Below are positions 1-7,108 of a stretch of DNA of 11,429 nucleotides, piece after piece. The position numbers and the translations under genes were made by a program. Where the stretch lies: NCBI GenBank assembly GCA_947259865.1, contig CAMYNZ010000084.1:1-11429 (forward strand), written 5' to 3'. Below the pieces are notes generated by a model. The model did not search any database, was not told the DNA's origin, and worked only from the letters and a program-made list of their open reading frames with translations. Positions within the stretch are counted from its first letter, which is position 1; every line of letters starts with the position of its first letter. The DNA is from an uncultured Desulfobacterales bacterium (GTDB taxonomy: Bacteria; Desulfobacterota; Desulfobacteria; Desulfobacterales; G020354645).

Positions 1-2943
1 CACCACCGGAACAAAACGCATGGCATTTGCGCCGGCAATCGCATTGGCGTTTTGCAAATACTGGCGCAATGACCCCTGTATCCAGCGATTGGCACCAACG
101 TCATCATCAACATCATCCCGGGTATTAACAATTGGACTAAAAATAAATCCAAAATTTAAGCCCGTCACATCAATTCCGGCCACATTAACCCGCGTGATGT
201 GGTCGGCACTATCAATTCCAGCAGCGGCACTATCGGAAACGGTACTGGATTGGCCACCGTAACAAGCACCGGCTGCAACCAAGGTGGTTACCCCACTAGC
301 ACCGTCATCACAACGGGCACCTACCGTGCCGTATGTCTGCTCGGCCCACACATCGTCCTGGGTAAAACCGCCGTTGAGTCCAGCATTCGGTGTTAACGTT
401 TTGGAATCCACGACTATCCAATAGGTGACGTTAAACACCCCGCCGATAACATAATTGCCGCTTCCGTCCGTTGTAGTCGATCCTCTGTAAGTATCACCGG
501 CATCGGGCAGCGAGTCGCCATCATCCTGGTATATGTTAACGGTCGCATTAGGTCTGGCTATGGCATCGGCCAGGCTGGCATCCCCATTAACATCTTCATA
601 AACCGTCCCACTGATGCCGTATACCGGGCTTCCGGTGGGATAATGATACCCCAGATCCACAACGCCGAAATCCGAACCGTTGTCGGTCCGGGTGGAACGG
701 GTATCCAACCCCAAAATGGCAGCGGTGACGCCGCCGGCATTTACAGCCGGACTGTCGCTGCCCTGACCGGATAGAATCTGGCTCAGATGAAAATCACCGG
801 TCAACGGATCGATAAACAGGGGGTTGGACTGGATGTTGCCGGTTCCGGGCAAAACAGCACTGATGTAGTCGTTATAGTTGTAGGTCGCGGTGGCCGTGTT
901 GTCGATGGCATGCCAGAAAATGTTGTTTTCATATATGTTGCCCGCGGTGGCCGCCCCCTCTAGCGCCCAGCCGCCGCCGCCGGTGGTTACACCGCAATTG
1001 TAGATGGTATTGTTGGTGAGCATGTGATTGCCGCCGCCGCTGGGGGTTATGCCGTCATCATCAATATTGTAGATGAGATTGTTTTCGACCAGGTTGCTGC
1101 TGCTGGTGCCTTCCATGTAGACGGCGTCACGGCCGGTGTCGTGAATGACGCAGTTGAGTACCTGGTTGTTGCTGCTGTTGTTGAAATAGATATTACCGTC
1201 GTTTCCGGCACAGTCATTGTAGTTGGTTATTTCGAAGCCGTCGATGATGATGTAATCGAGGTTTTGAATGTCAAATGCGATGCACAGCGTACCGCCACCG
1301 TCCAAAACGACATTGCCCAGCGCTTCGTAAGTAATCGGATCAACAGCGGTACCACCATTGAGCGGAATGACCGCCTCACTATAGGTACCGGTTACGACGT
1401 ATGTTTGGTCACCGGCCACCATGGTGTCGGCCGCTTTCTGGATGGTGCGGAAAGCACCGGCCGGTGAATTGGTCGTACCCGGGTTGCTGTCATTGCCGTC
1501 GGTGCGGACATAATAAATCGTGGGGCCTTTGATAGAGACGCCGGCGATGGCCCAATCATCCGAGCCGGGCCACGTCCACGACGCGGTGACGGTGGGGGCG
1601 CCACCGGGCTGGGTGCTGCCTGCGCCGTTTCCTTCGTTTATTACGAGGTCCCACTGCACCGTCTGACTGGCGCCCGCGCCGATCGTCAAGTCGTAGTCGG
1701 CGGCATCGTCCACCCCGACCACTCCGAAGACGAGCTCGTTGGCATCGGAGCTGACCGGTACAGAAGCACTGCCGGCGGCGGGACCGGTCGCCGAGGCAAA
1801 AGGGCCTAAAGGCGCGGTCTGATCGACGCCCGTGAAGGTCATCACGCCGATGTTCGCGCCGTCGGCAGCCGCGTTGTCGAAAGTCACCACAACGTCATAC
1901 GTGCCCGTTGTCAGGCCGTTGGCTTGCGTCAATTGCCAGATCTCGACCCGCATCTGACCGCCGGCGGAGTCGCGCACTCCGACGGGGCTCAGGGGGATTC
2001 CGTTGTAGGTGATGGAGCTGACGGTCTCGGTGCCGGCTTGAGCGATAGAGACACCCACCAGCATCAGGCGGCTGCTGCCGGAAGTTGTGTGGGGGATGTT
2101 GATGCTCAAAGCGGTCGTGGTGTCGAAGGAGATATCGTCAATGGCGACTGCCAGCACGTGGCCCCAGCTCTGCTGGAGCTCGGCTCCGAAGGTGACCCGG
2201 GATTCGATGCCGCCGGTGGTGTACTCGAGATCCCAATCTCCGCCCTGCCTTGCATGACCGGTCCTGTCGGTAGATGCGGCTACATCGGCCCGGGTGAGCT
2301 CAGACACCCACTTCATGAGTTCCCGGCCGTGGTCGCCGGCAGCGAGGTCACAGCCGTAAAAGAGCAGGTCCGCTTCGGTATTGAGCGCCTGGCCCCAGCC
2401 GGCCACCGCTTCAGCATTGGCTTCAAGCGTGCGGGCATTGAGCCAATGCCCTCCGAACTCCAATGCCCCGTCCGTACCGTGGCTGAGGAAGTGGACGGCA
2501 TCGACCTGCAGCCGGCTTTTGAGTACCTCGCTGACCTGCTCGATCCCGTCGCGGGTAACATCGAGGGTAATGATCTCGAAGCGCCGGCTCTGGCCCGATT
2601 GGGCCTTGAGATCGGCAAGCAGGCTGTCACGACCCGGCACCCGCGGATCGACGAAGACGAGTTCCCGGGTAGGATGCATGTCAGTGTCCGCGGTTGAGGT
2701 CAGAGATTGAGCCGTGATTCTGGATAGATCCGTGCGGTGCTGCCAGGTCGCGTTGTACCCGGCGGCCTGACTCAAGGTGGGGAACAGGAGAACGAAGGTC
2801 AAAACCAAGGAGAAAATGACGGTTATAATACTTCCTTTAGATGGGGCAATTTCGTTAAAAAAAGGCTGCACGACTCCTTTCCTCATTTCGGCAAAAACAC
2901 GGAATGGATGCATGCTGTTGAGTATGTTAGCTGGCCCTGCCAT
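1..2943 (-). CDS. Giant secreted DUF4347 / beta-helix surface protein, N-terminal part (runs off left edge)
   Basis: The frame is open without a stop from an in-frame TAA at 2968-2970 to base 1, so 981 codons are visible and the gene continues outside the window. Residues count from ATG 2943. Residues 39-54 are hydrophobic and are followed by LSQA-AG (57-62), a likely signal-peptidase site. Residues ~94-262 match DUF4347, with HFLSHGTDG (His155) and FYGCDLAAG (Cys198), ending SWGHVLA. Residues ~268-472 look like a beta-sandwich module (LMLVGVS, FTGVDQTAPLG). Residues ~477-736 look like a right-handed parallel beta-helix opening with YYVRTDGNDSNPG and closing with TGDFHL...SPAVNAG. Residues ~775-900 resemble an SdrD_B/Cna-B-like module (GISGTVYEDVNGD). 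Near residue 957 GSLRQYLQNANAIAGA resembles the opening of another beta-helix region. Family knowledge suggests an exported adhesin or matrix protein; the exact role is unknown. ATGs at 2913 and 2886 are alternative starts. None of the three has a clear Shine-Dalgarno, and 2886 would give a ~41-residue signal peptide of more usual length. Confidence 0.88.
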   Translation of the reverse strand, partial: MAGPANILNSMHPFRVFAEMRKGVVQPFFNEIAPSKGSIITVIFSLVLTFVLLFPTLSQAAGYNATWQHRTDLSRITAQSLTSTADTDMHPTRELVFVDPRVPGRDSLLADLKAQSGQSRRFEIITLDVTRDGIEQVSEVLKSRLQVDAVHFLSHGTDGALEFGGHWLNARTLEANAEAVAGWGQALNTEADLLFYGCDLAAGDHGRELMKWVSELTRADVAASTDRTGHARQGGDWDLEYTTGGIESRVTFGAELQQSWGHVLAVAIDDISFDTTTALSINIPHTTSGSSRLMLVGVSIAQAGTETVSSITYNGIPLSPVGVRDSAGGQMRVEIWQLTQANGLTTGTYDVVVTFDNAAADGANIGVMTFTGVDQTAPLGPFASATGPAAGSASVPVSSDANELVFGVVGVDDAADYDLTIGAGASQTVQWDLVINEGNGAGSTQPGGAPTVTASWTWPGSDDWAIAGVSIKGPTIYYVRTDGNDSNPGTTNSPAGAFRTIQKAADTMVAGDQTYVVTGTYSEAVIPLNGGTAVDPITYEALGNVVLDGGGTLCIAFDIQNLDYIIIDGFEITNYNDCAGNDGNIYFNNSSNNQVLNCVIHDTGRDAVYMEGTSSSNLVENNLIYNIDDDGITPSGGGNHMLTNNTIYNCGVTTGGGGWALEGAATAGNIYENNIFWHAIDNTATATYNYNDYISAVLPGTGNIQSNPLFIDPLTGDFHLSQILSGQGSDSPAVNAGGVTAAILGLDTRSTRTDNGSDFGVVDLGYHYPTGSPVYGISGTVYEDVNGDASLADAIARPNATVNIYQDDGDSLPDAGDTYRGSTTTDGSGNYVIGGVFNVTYWIVVDSKTLTPNAGLNGGFTQDDVWAEQTYGTVGARCDDGASGVTTLVAAGACYGGQSSTVSDSAAAGIDSADHITRVNVAGIDVTGLNFGFIFSPIVNTRDDVDDDVGANRWIQGSLRQYLQNANAIAGANAMRFVPVV

Positions 2944-3005
2944 CGATAATAGGATTTGATACTTTTTTTAATGTTATTATTAAGTTATCGGCAAAATGGC
3001 GCATA

Positions 3006-3034
3006 ACTAAACGGTTTTGCTAAAATATTTTCAA
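3006..3034 (-). promoter_or_regulatory. Possible sigma-70-type promoter before the DUF4347 gene
   Basis: On the minus strand TTGAAA (3034-3029) is separated by 17 nt from TTTAGT (3011-3006), matching the -35 and -10 consensus at 5/6 and 4/6 positions. Transcription would begin near 2999, about 55 nt before ATG 2943. The region is AT-rich, so a chance match is quite possible. The gene might instead be read through from the receiver gene upstream, since no terminator hairpin is evident between them. Confidence 0.28.
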
Positions 3035-3054
3035 AATTGAGTCTGTTTTTAATT

Positions 3055-3474
3055 TCAAAGTTTCAGATCGCGTCTGCCCCTGTTCCCATTGCGTTTTCCG
3101 AGATGCATAGCCATGGTCGCCCAAAGCGACTTGACCGAAAATGGCTTTTGGAGAAAGTCATGGACACCGATTTCGTAAGCACTTTTAACGGTTTCATCGC
3201 TGCCATTGGCGGAGATGAGAAGTGCTATACTGTTGGGGTGATAGGCTCTCACCTGTTTTAAAAATTCCAACCCATTGATCCCCGGAAGTTCCAAATCACT
3301 GACAATGACGTCAAAACTGACTTTATTCAGAATACGCAGGGCTGCTTCAGCCGATTCCACGACCTGGATAAAACAAGCCTGGCTCCTGAAAGCCAAACGC
3401 ATGGAGTCCCGAATCAGTTGATCATCATCCACCAGCAGAGTTGTTGCTTTTTTTATTTTGGGGGAGGGTTCCAT
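3055..3474 (-). CDS. Stand-alone response-regulator receiver protein (CheY-like)
   Basis: This 139-residue protein is a single REC domain with no output domain. The acidic pocket is Asp16-Asp17-Asp18 in LLVDDD, the phosphoacceptor is Asp60 in VIVSDLELPGING, the switch Ser is Ser88 in LLISANGS, and the conserved Lys is Lys110 in FLQKPF. The C-terminal tail after ~residue 125 is short and basic (GKRNGNRGRRDLKL). Start ATG 3474 is supported by AGGAG five nt upstream (3484-3480). A sigma-54 promoter lies just upstream, and the kinase/NtrC-type operon is further upstream on the same strand. The giant DUF4347 gene begins 111 bp downstream. Single-domain receivers usually act as phosphorelay shuttles, phosphate sinks or protein-protein adaptors; which applies here cannot be told. 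The family call is secure, the specific role is not. Confidence 0.93.
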   Translation of the reverse strand: MEPSPKIKKATTLLVDDDQLIRDSMRLAFRSQACFIQVVESAEAALRILNKVSFDVIVSDLELPGINGLEFLKQVRAYHPNSIALLISANGSDETVKSAYEIGVHDFLQKPFSVKSLWATMAMHLGKRNGNRGRRDLKL

Positions 3475-3531
3475 TTTTCTCCTGTTTTCAACCAGTTAAC
3501 GGATATTTTTTCCGGGCGTTTATATTCTAAG

Positions 3532-3546
3532 GCAAGTATTGTGCCA
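3532..3546 (-). promoter_or_regulatory. Sigma-54 (-24/-12) promoter of the receiver gene
   Basis: The minus strand reads TGGCACAATACTTGC. This matches the RpoN consensus TGGCAC-N5-TTGC, with the required 10 nt between the -24 GG and the -12 GC. Transcription would start near 3520, leaving a ~46-nt leader that carries the AGGAG ribosome site at 3484-3480. An NtrC-type activator is encoded at 4012-5403, so local control is plausible. A candidate upstream activator site is the small inverted repeat ATATT-gagat-AATAT at 3685-3699, but this is speculative. Confidence 0.75.
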
Positions 3547-3722
3547 CTCCAGATAATTTTGAATATATCTAATAAATTTAAATGGTTATTAACTTATAGG
3601 TTAACTAACAGGGTGTATTTTAAGAGGGGGATTGAGGTAAATGACTCAAAAAAAATGGGGGAAATGGCGCAATATTAAGGGCTGATATTGAGATAATATG
3701 CAGAGATTAAAGAGATTTTTTA

Positions 3723-3784
3723 ACCACGGATGACACGGATGGGCACGGATAAGCACGTTTAAAAATATCCGTGTAATCCGTGGT
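3723..3784. repeat. Palindromic repeat copy 1
   Basis: The arms are ACCACGGAT-G-ACACGGAT and ATCCGTGT-A-ATCCGTGGT: 9 bp plus 8 bp of perfect pairing with one mismatch, and a ~26-nt loop. It is the most regular of the three copies. Confidence 0.9.
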
Positions 3785-3821
3785 GTCTGTTCGGGGGGCT
3801 GCACAAAAAAAAGGACTATTT

Positions 3822-3894
3822 AACCACGGATGACACGGATGGACACGGATAAGCACGTTTAAAAATATCCGTGTAATCAGTGTAATCCGTGGTT
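3822..3894. repeat. Palindromic repeat copy 2
   Basis: Same outer arms as copy 1 (aaccacggat / atccgtggtt). The 3' arm has an extra ~10-nt partial repeat (aatcagtgt), so it is longer than copy 1. The loop sequence aagcacgtttaaaaat is identical to that of copy 1. Confidence 0.9.
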
Positions 3895-3934
3895 GCTGGT
3901 TGTGGGTGGTTGCACGAAAAATGATGGACTATTT

Positions 3935-4007
3935 AACCACGGATTACTCGGATGGGCACGGACAAAAACACTTTTAAGAATCAGCGTAATCTGTGAAGTC
4001 CGTGGTT
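3935..4007. repeat. Palindromic repeat copy 3 (diverged)
   Basis: The outer arms aaccacgga and tccgtggtt are kept, but the interior has drifted (tactcggat, and ctgtgaag in the 3' arm). It appears to be the most degenerate copy. It lies 4 bp from the end of the regulator gene. Confidence 0.85.
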
Positions 4008-4011
4008 ACTC

Positions 4012-5403
4012 TCAATCGCTGTTTTCCATTTTTTTTCTGCGGTAACGAAAGGTGTCGCGGCTAATCCCGAGCAGCTTGGCGGCCTTGCTTTCATTGCCGT
4101 TGGCGATTTTGAGGGCTTCGTCGAAATAATGCTTCTCAATGGTTGTCAGGAAGGAGGGGAAATCCAAACCTGAGGAGGATAAGGTGGGCAGTTTAAATCC
4201 ATTTTCAAGTTGGCTCAATTCGCCGGGGGCACAAATTTCTTCCAAACCGATATCCTGAAGCGACAACACCGGCCCTTCACCCAGCAAAACGCCCTTTTCT
4301 ATGAGGTTTTTTAATTCACGAACATTTCCCGTCCAGTTAAACTCATTTAATGCGGCTTCCGTCTCGGGCGAAATGGCGGTATAGGTCTTATCGAATTTGT
4401 GTGAGAATTCCAGCAGATAGTGTTTGGCGATGGGAAGAATATCGTCACGCCGCTGGTTCAGGGATGGCACCTCGATTTTGACAACCGCCAGGCGGTGATA
4501 GAGATCCTGTCTGAATCGTTCTTCGGCAATTAATTGGGGTAGATTTTTGTTTGTTGCTGCAACCACGCGTGTCTGGGCCATGCGTTTTTTGGTACCACCG
4601 ACCCGGTAATACTCGCCATCCTCCAGAAATCGTAATAGCTTTGACTGGGCCTCATTGCTCAGATCACCTACCTCGTCAAGAAAAAGGGACCCGTCAATCG
4701 CCTTTTCCACCAGACCTGCTTTGCCTGATTCCCCCGCCCCGCTGAAGGCGCCCTTTTCATAACCAAAAAGTTCGCTTTCGATCAGATCTTTCGGAATCGC
4801 GGCGCAGTTTACCGAGATCAGGGGACCCTGGAATCGGGGACTGCGATAATGAATGGCTTTGGCGATTAATTCTTTGCCCGTGCCGGTTTCCCCAATAATA
4901 AGAACCGATGTGTCGGGGCTTTGCGCAACTTTTACAACGACATCCATCACGTCCTGGGTCGCGTCACTTTCTCCGATAAAGCATGGCAGATTCTCTTTGA
5001 GAAATTTTTCATGCAGTAACCGGATCTCCTTTCGCAGTCGGATGGTCTCAAGGGCATTGCGGACGGTTACCATTAAACTGTCCATCTGCAGGGGTTTGAC
5101 GACATAGTCATGGGCCCCCTGTTTCATAGCCGAAACAACGGTTTTGACGTCCTCGTAGGCGGTAATCATGATAACGACGATATCCGGATACAGATCCTTG
5201 ATTTTTGTCAGAGCCTCTATACCGCTCATTCCGGGAAGCCCGATGTCGAGGAGAACCAGGTCGGGGGGGTCACTCAGCATCGCCTCAATGGCCTCCTCGG
5301 CTGTCGGAAAGGCGCTTATCTGGTATTTTCTCCTGAGCGCCAGTGAAATACCATCCCGCGCGACTTCTTCATCATCGACCACCCATATGGAAAAAGGCAT
5401 CAT
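4012..5403 (-). CDS. NtrC-family sigma-54-dependent response regulator
   Basis: This 463-residue protein has the full bacterial enhancer-binding layout. The REC domain (~1-120) has Asp10-Asp11, phosphoacceptor Asp53 (LVLLDIGLPG), Thr81 and Lys103. The AAA+ domain (~143-375) has Walker A GETGTGKE (171-178), ESELFGYEKGAFSGA (209-223) and Walker B SLFLDEVGDL (239-248), plus the R-finger region FRQDLYHRL. The C-terminal Fis-type helix-turn-helix starts near residue 435 (NESKAAKLLGISRDTFRYRR). The sigma-54 contact loop reads GAFSGA instead of the usual GAFTGA, a conservative Thr-to-Ser change. Its ATG overlaps the stop of the upstream kinase gene (ATGA), which implies translational coupling. It is expected to bind DNA upstream of -24/-12 promoters when phosphorylated; the one at 3532-3546 is the nearest candidate. 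Confidence 0.96.
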   Translation of the reverse strand: MMPFSIWVVDDEEVARDGISLALRRKYQISAFPTAEEAIEAMLSDPPDLVLLDIGLPGMSGIEALTKIKDLYPDIVVIMITAYEDVKTVVSAMKQGAHDYVVKPLQMDSLMVTVRNALETIRLRKEIRLLHEKFLKENLPCFIGESDATQDVMDVVVKVAQSPDTSVLIIGETGTGKELIAKAIHYRSPRFQGPLISVNCAAIPKDLIESELFGYEKGAFSGAGESGKAGLVEKAIDGSLFLDEVGDLSNEAQSKLLRFLEDGEYYRVGGTKKRMAQTRVVAATNKNLPQLIAEERFRQDLYHRLAVVKIEVPSLNQRRDDILPIAKHYLLEFSHKFDKTYTAISPETEAALNEFNWTGNVRELKNLIEKGVLLGEGPVLSLQDIGLEEICAPGELSQLENGFKLPTLSSSGLDFPSFLTTIEKHYFDEALKIANGNESKAAKLLGISRDTFRYRRKKMENSD

Positions 5404-6905
5404 CTCGGATTCATCCTTTTTTCAACTGGAAGTTCAATCGTAAAATCCGCCCCTCCCCAGTGATTGCCGTTGACGCTGATTGAGCCGTTGTGGTCGTTGA
5501 CAATTCTCTGGGAGATGGCCAGGCCTATTCCGGAACCATCCGTTTCAGTGGTAAAAAAGGGATCAAAGATTTTGTCCCGTATTGCTTTGGGTATACCGGG
5601 TCCGTTATCAGAGATTTGGACGCAGACTTTGTTGTTTTTTGTATATGACTTTATGGCTACTTTTTTGGGAGCGTCATTATTATTCATGGCCTTGACTGCA
5701 TTATCCATCAGGTTTAAAATCACCTGCTCAATCAAATGGGCGTCCCCGTAACATTTCGGCAACTCTGAATCCAGCAATTTATCTATTTTTATACCCTTTT
5801 TGCGCAGGCTGACGGCAGATAGCTTAATGGCCGCCTCCAGGGATTGATTGACATTTATCAAACCCATTGCCGGCGCACCGGGTCTGGAAAAATCCAGAAC
5901 GCGTTTGATAACCGACTCGATCTTGTTGGATGCCAGCTGAATTTGCCCCACAATTTTTCTGATCATCTGCATGCTCGCCGGATCGAGCGTATCATCATCC
6001 AGCAGATCTTCAATCGTATACAGATAAGAATTAATACCGGTTAATGGGTTTCTTATTTCATGGGCAATCCCGGCTGCCACCCGTCCCAGCGATACCATCT
6101 TACTTTTGACCCTTAAGATGTGTTCCATCTCCTTGGACCGGGTGATGTCGACGATATTCACGAGGATGGCCTCCTGGCCCTGATACTGGAACATACTGGC
6201 GCGACATTGAACCCACCTCAGATCGGTATCCCGGTGACTTTCTGCGATCGGGTAAAACCTGAAATCGGCCTCGACGGAGCTGGCCCGCCCGCTAAGCAAG
6301 CCCCGATATCCATTGATGACTTTTTCAACATCATCCGGATGTACATGCCCGATGAGTTTATTCAGAGATTTCTCCGGTAGCCGAGGATATAGTTTCTTCA
6401 GCTCCGGATTTTGATAAATAATTTTGTTGTCCTGGACAATGCAAATTCCGACAGGTATGTTTTCCACCAGGGTGCGAAATCGTTCTTCACTTTCCTGAAG
6501 GGCTTCTTCTGAATGCTTGCGTGCTATCTCCAGGCTCTGGTAGTCGAGCGCATTTTTTATCGTTCGACGCAATGAACCCGCCTGGAAAGGTTTTGTCAGA
6601 TAAGTATAGGCTCCTTTCTTCAGTGCCTCTACAGCCGACTCAATAGAGGCCCCGCCCGTCATCAAAATAACCAAGGTATGCGGACATGTCTGGAGGATAT
6701 GCCCCATGGTTTCAAATCCGTTGGAATCCGGCAAACCCACATCGAGCAGAACCAGATTAAAGTACTTATCGGTTATGATTTCCAGGGTATCACGACTATT
6801 GCGGCTGATCTCGAGCTCATAACCCTGACCGCACAGCAGGTCAGACAAAAATTCGCAAATTATGGGATCATCATCAACAATCAGTATATTAGGGGTATCG
6901 GACAT
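5400..6905 (-). CDS. Soluble hybrid sensor histidine kinase, REC-PAS-HisKA-HATPase_c
   Basis: This 501-residue protein has no signal peptide or membrane segment, so it should sense a cytoplasmic cue. An N-terminal REC domain (~5-120) has Asp11-Asp13, phosphoacceptor Asp55 and Lys105. A short linker (EEALQESEERFRTLVENIP) leads into a PAS domain (~140-258). The HisKA H-box AAGIAHEIRNPL carries the phosphoacceptor His282. The HATPase domain shows the N box (NLMDNAVKAM, from 398), G1 DNGPGIP (433-439), the F box (FDPFF) and G2 GSGIGLA (457-463). The REC domain precedes the kinase core, as in phosphorelay or response-regulator-fused kinases. It is coupled by a 4-bp overlap to the NtrC-type regulator, its presumed partner. 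ATG 6905 lacks a strong Shine-Dalgarno; only an AAAAAG stretch precedes it. The PAS ligand cannot be inferred. Confidence 0.95.
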   Translation of the reverse strand: MSDTPNILIVDDDPIICEFLSDLLCGQGYELEISRNSRDTLEIITDKYFNLVLLDVGLPDSNGFETMGHILQTCPHTLVILMTGGASIESAVEALKKGAYTYLTKPFQAGSLRRTIKNALDYQSLEIARKHSEEALQESEERFRTLVENIPVGICIVQDNKIIYQNPELKKLYPRLPEKSLNKLIGHVHPDDVEKVINGYRGLLSGRASSVEADFRFYPIAESHRDTDLRWVQCRASMFQYQGQEAILVNIVDITRSKEMEHILRVKSKMVSLGRVAAGIAHEIRNPLTGINSYLYTIEDLLDDDTLDPASMQMIRKIVGQIQLASNKIESVIKRVLDFSRPGAPAMGLINVNQSLEAAIKLSAVSLRKKGIKIDKLLDSELPKCYGDAHLIEQVILNLMDNAVKAMNNNDAPKKVAIKSYTKNNKVCVQISDNGPGIPKAIRDKIFDPFFTTETDGSGIGLAISQRIVNDHNGSISVNGNHWGGADFTIELPVEKRMNPR

Positions 6906-6947
6906 GGGCTTTTTAATAATAATTTAAATCTTTAGGATTAAAATGAG

Positions 6948-6976
6948 AGTTTAACAAAAATATCCTTTATAGTCAA
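6948..6976 (-). promoter_or_regulatory. Predicted sigma-70-type promoter of the kinase-regulator operon
   Basis: On the minus strand TTGACT (6976-6971) is separated by exactly 17 nt from TAAACT (6953-6948). These match the -35 and -10 consensus at 5/6 and 4/6 positions. Transcription would start near 6941, giving a ~36-nt leader before ATG 6905. Confidence 0.5.
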
Positions 6977-7045
6977 TAGTTTACATGGAAACTTGAAATT
7001 ATAATACGGCCGATTACATAGACGCGGTCAACGGGCTTGTATGGC

Positions 7046-7073
7046 TTGACTGATAGCGGTGGCTGATTAACTT
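7046..7073 (+). promoter_or_regulatory. Weak candidate promoter for the His-rich/cupin genes
   Basis: TTGACT at 7046-7051 is a good -35 match (5/6). The best -10 candidate at normal spacing is only TAACTT (7068-7073, 3/6). A perfect TATAAT occurs at 7000-7005 on this strand, but without a good -35 at 16-18 nt. Either could serve; no metal-regulator operator was recognised in this 203-bp divergent region. Confidence 0.25.
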
Positions 7074-7108
7074 ATTTTTATTAAATATGACTAAAGGAGG
7101 ATGTGCTC

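Larger units (their letters stand above)
3722..4007. repeat. Array of three ~100-bp tandem palindromic intergenic repeats
   Basis: Three copies begin at 3722, 3822 and 3935, so the periods are 100 and 113 bp. Each contains a palindrome bounded by aaccacgga and tccgtggt. The linkers are also related: before copies 2 and 3 both contain g(c/t)tgcac(a/g)aaaaa followed by ggactattt. This indicates duplication of the whole unit rather than independent insertion of hairpins. The array begins 4 bp past the stop codon of the NtrC-type regulator and may serve as its 3' structure. Confidence 0.9.
3475..4011. other. 537-bp gene-free region with promoter and repeats
   Basis: No credible gene is seen. From right to left the region holds three palindromic repeat copies (3722-4007), an AT-rich stretch (about 3550-3720) that could contain activator sites, and the sigma-54 promoter and leader of the receiver gene. 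A plus-strand 86-codon frame at 3418-3678 overlaps the receiver gene and has no family resemblance. Confidence 0.8.

Noticed and set aside
1924..2697. 257-codon plus-strand ORF, and the similar 147-codon one at 1024-1467
   Set aside because: Antisense to the DUF4347/beta-helix gene, whose frame is open for 981 codons and has clear domain motifs. The ORFs show no family features and are shadows of GC-rich repetitive coding sequence.
2986..3010. Second sigma-54 promoter before the DUF4347 gene
   Set aside because: The minus strand has TTGC in the right kind of context, but the -24 GG is absent (TATGCG instead of TGGCAC).
3722..4007. CRISPR array
   Set aside because: Only three units of 100 and 113 bp with internal palindromes and related linkers. 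There are no ~30-bp direct repeats with unique spacers, and no cas genes.
7043..7059. Sigma-54 promoter for the His-rich gene (TGGCTTGACTGATAGC)
   Set aside because: The GG-to-GC gap is 11 nt instead of 10 and the -12 element is not TTGC.
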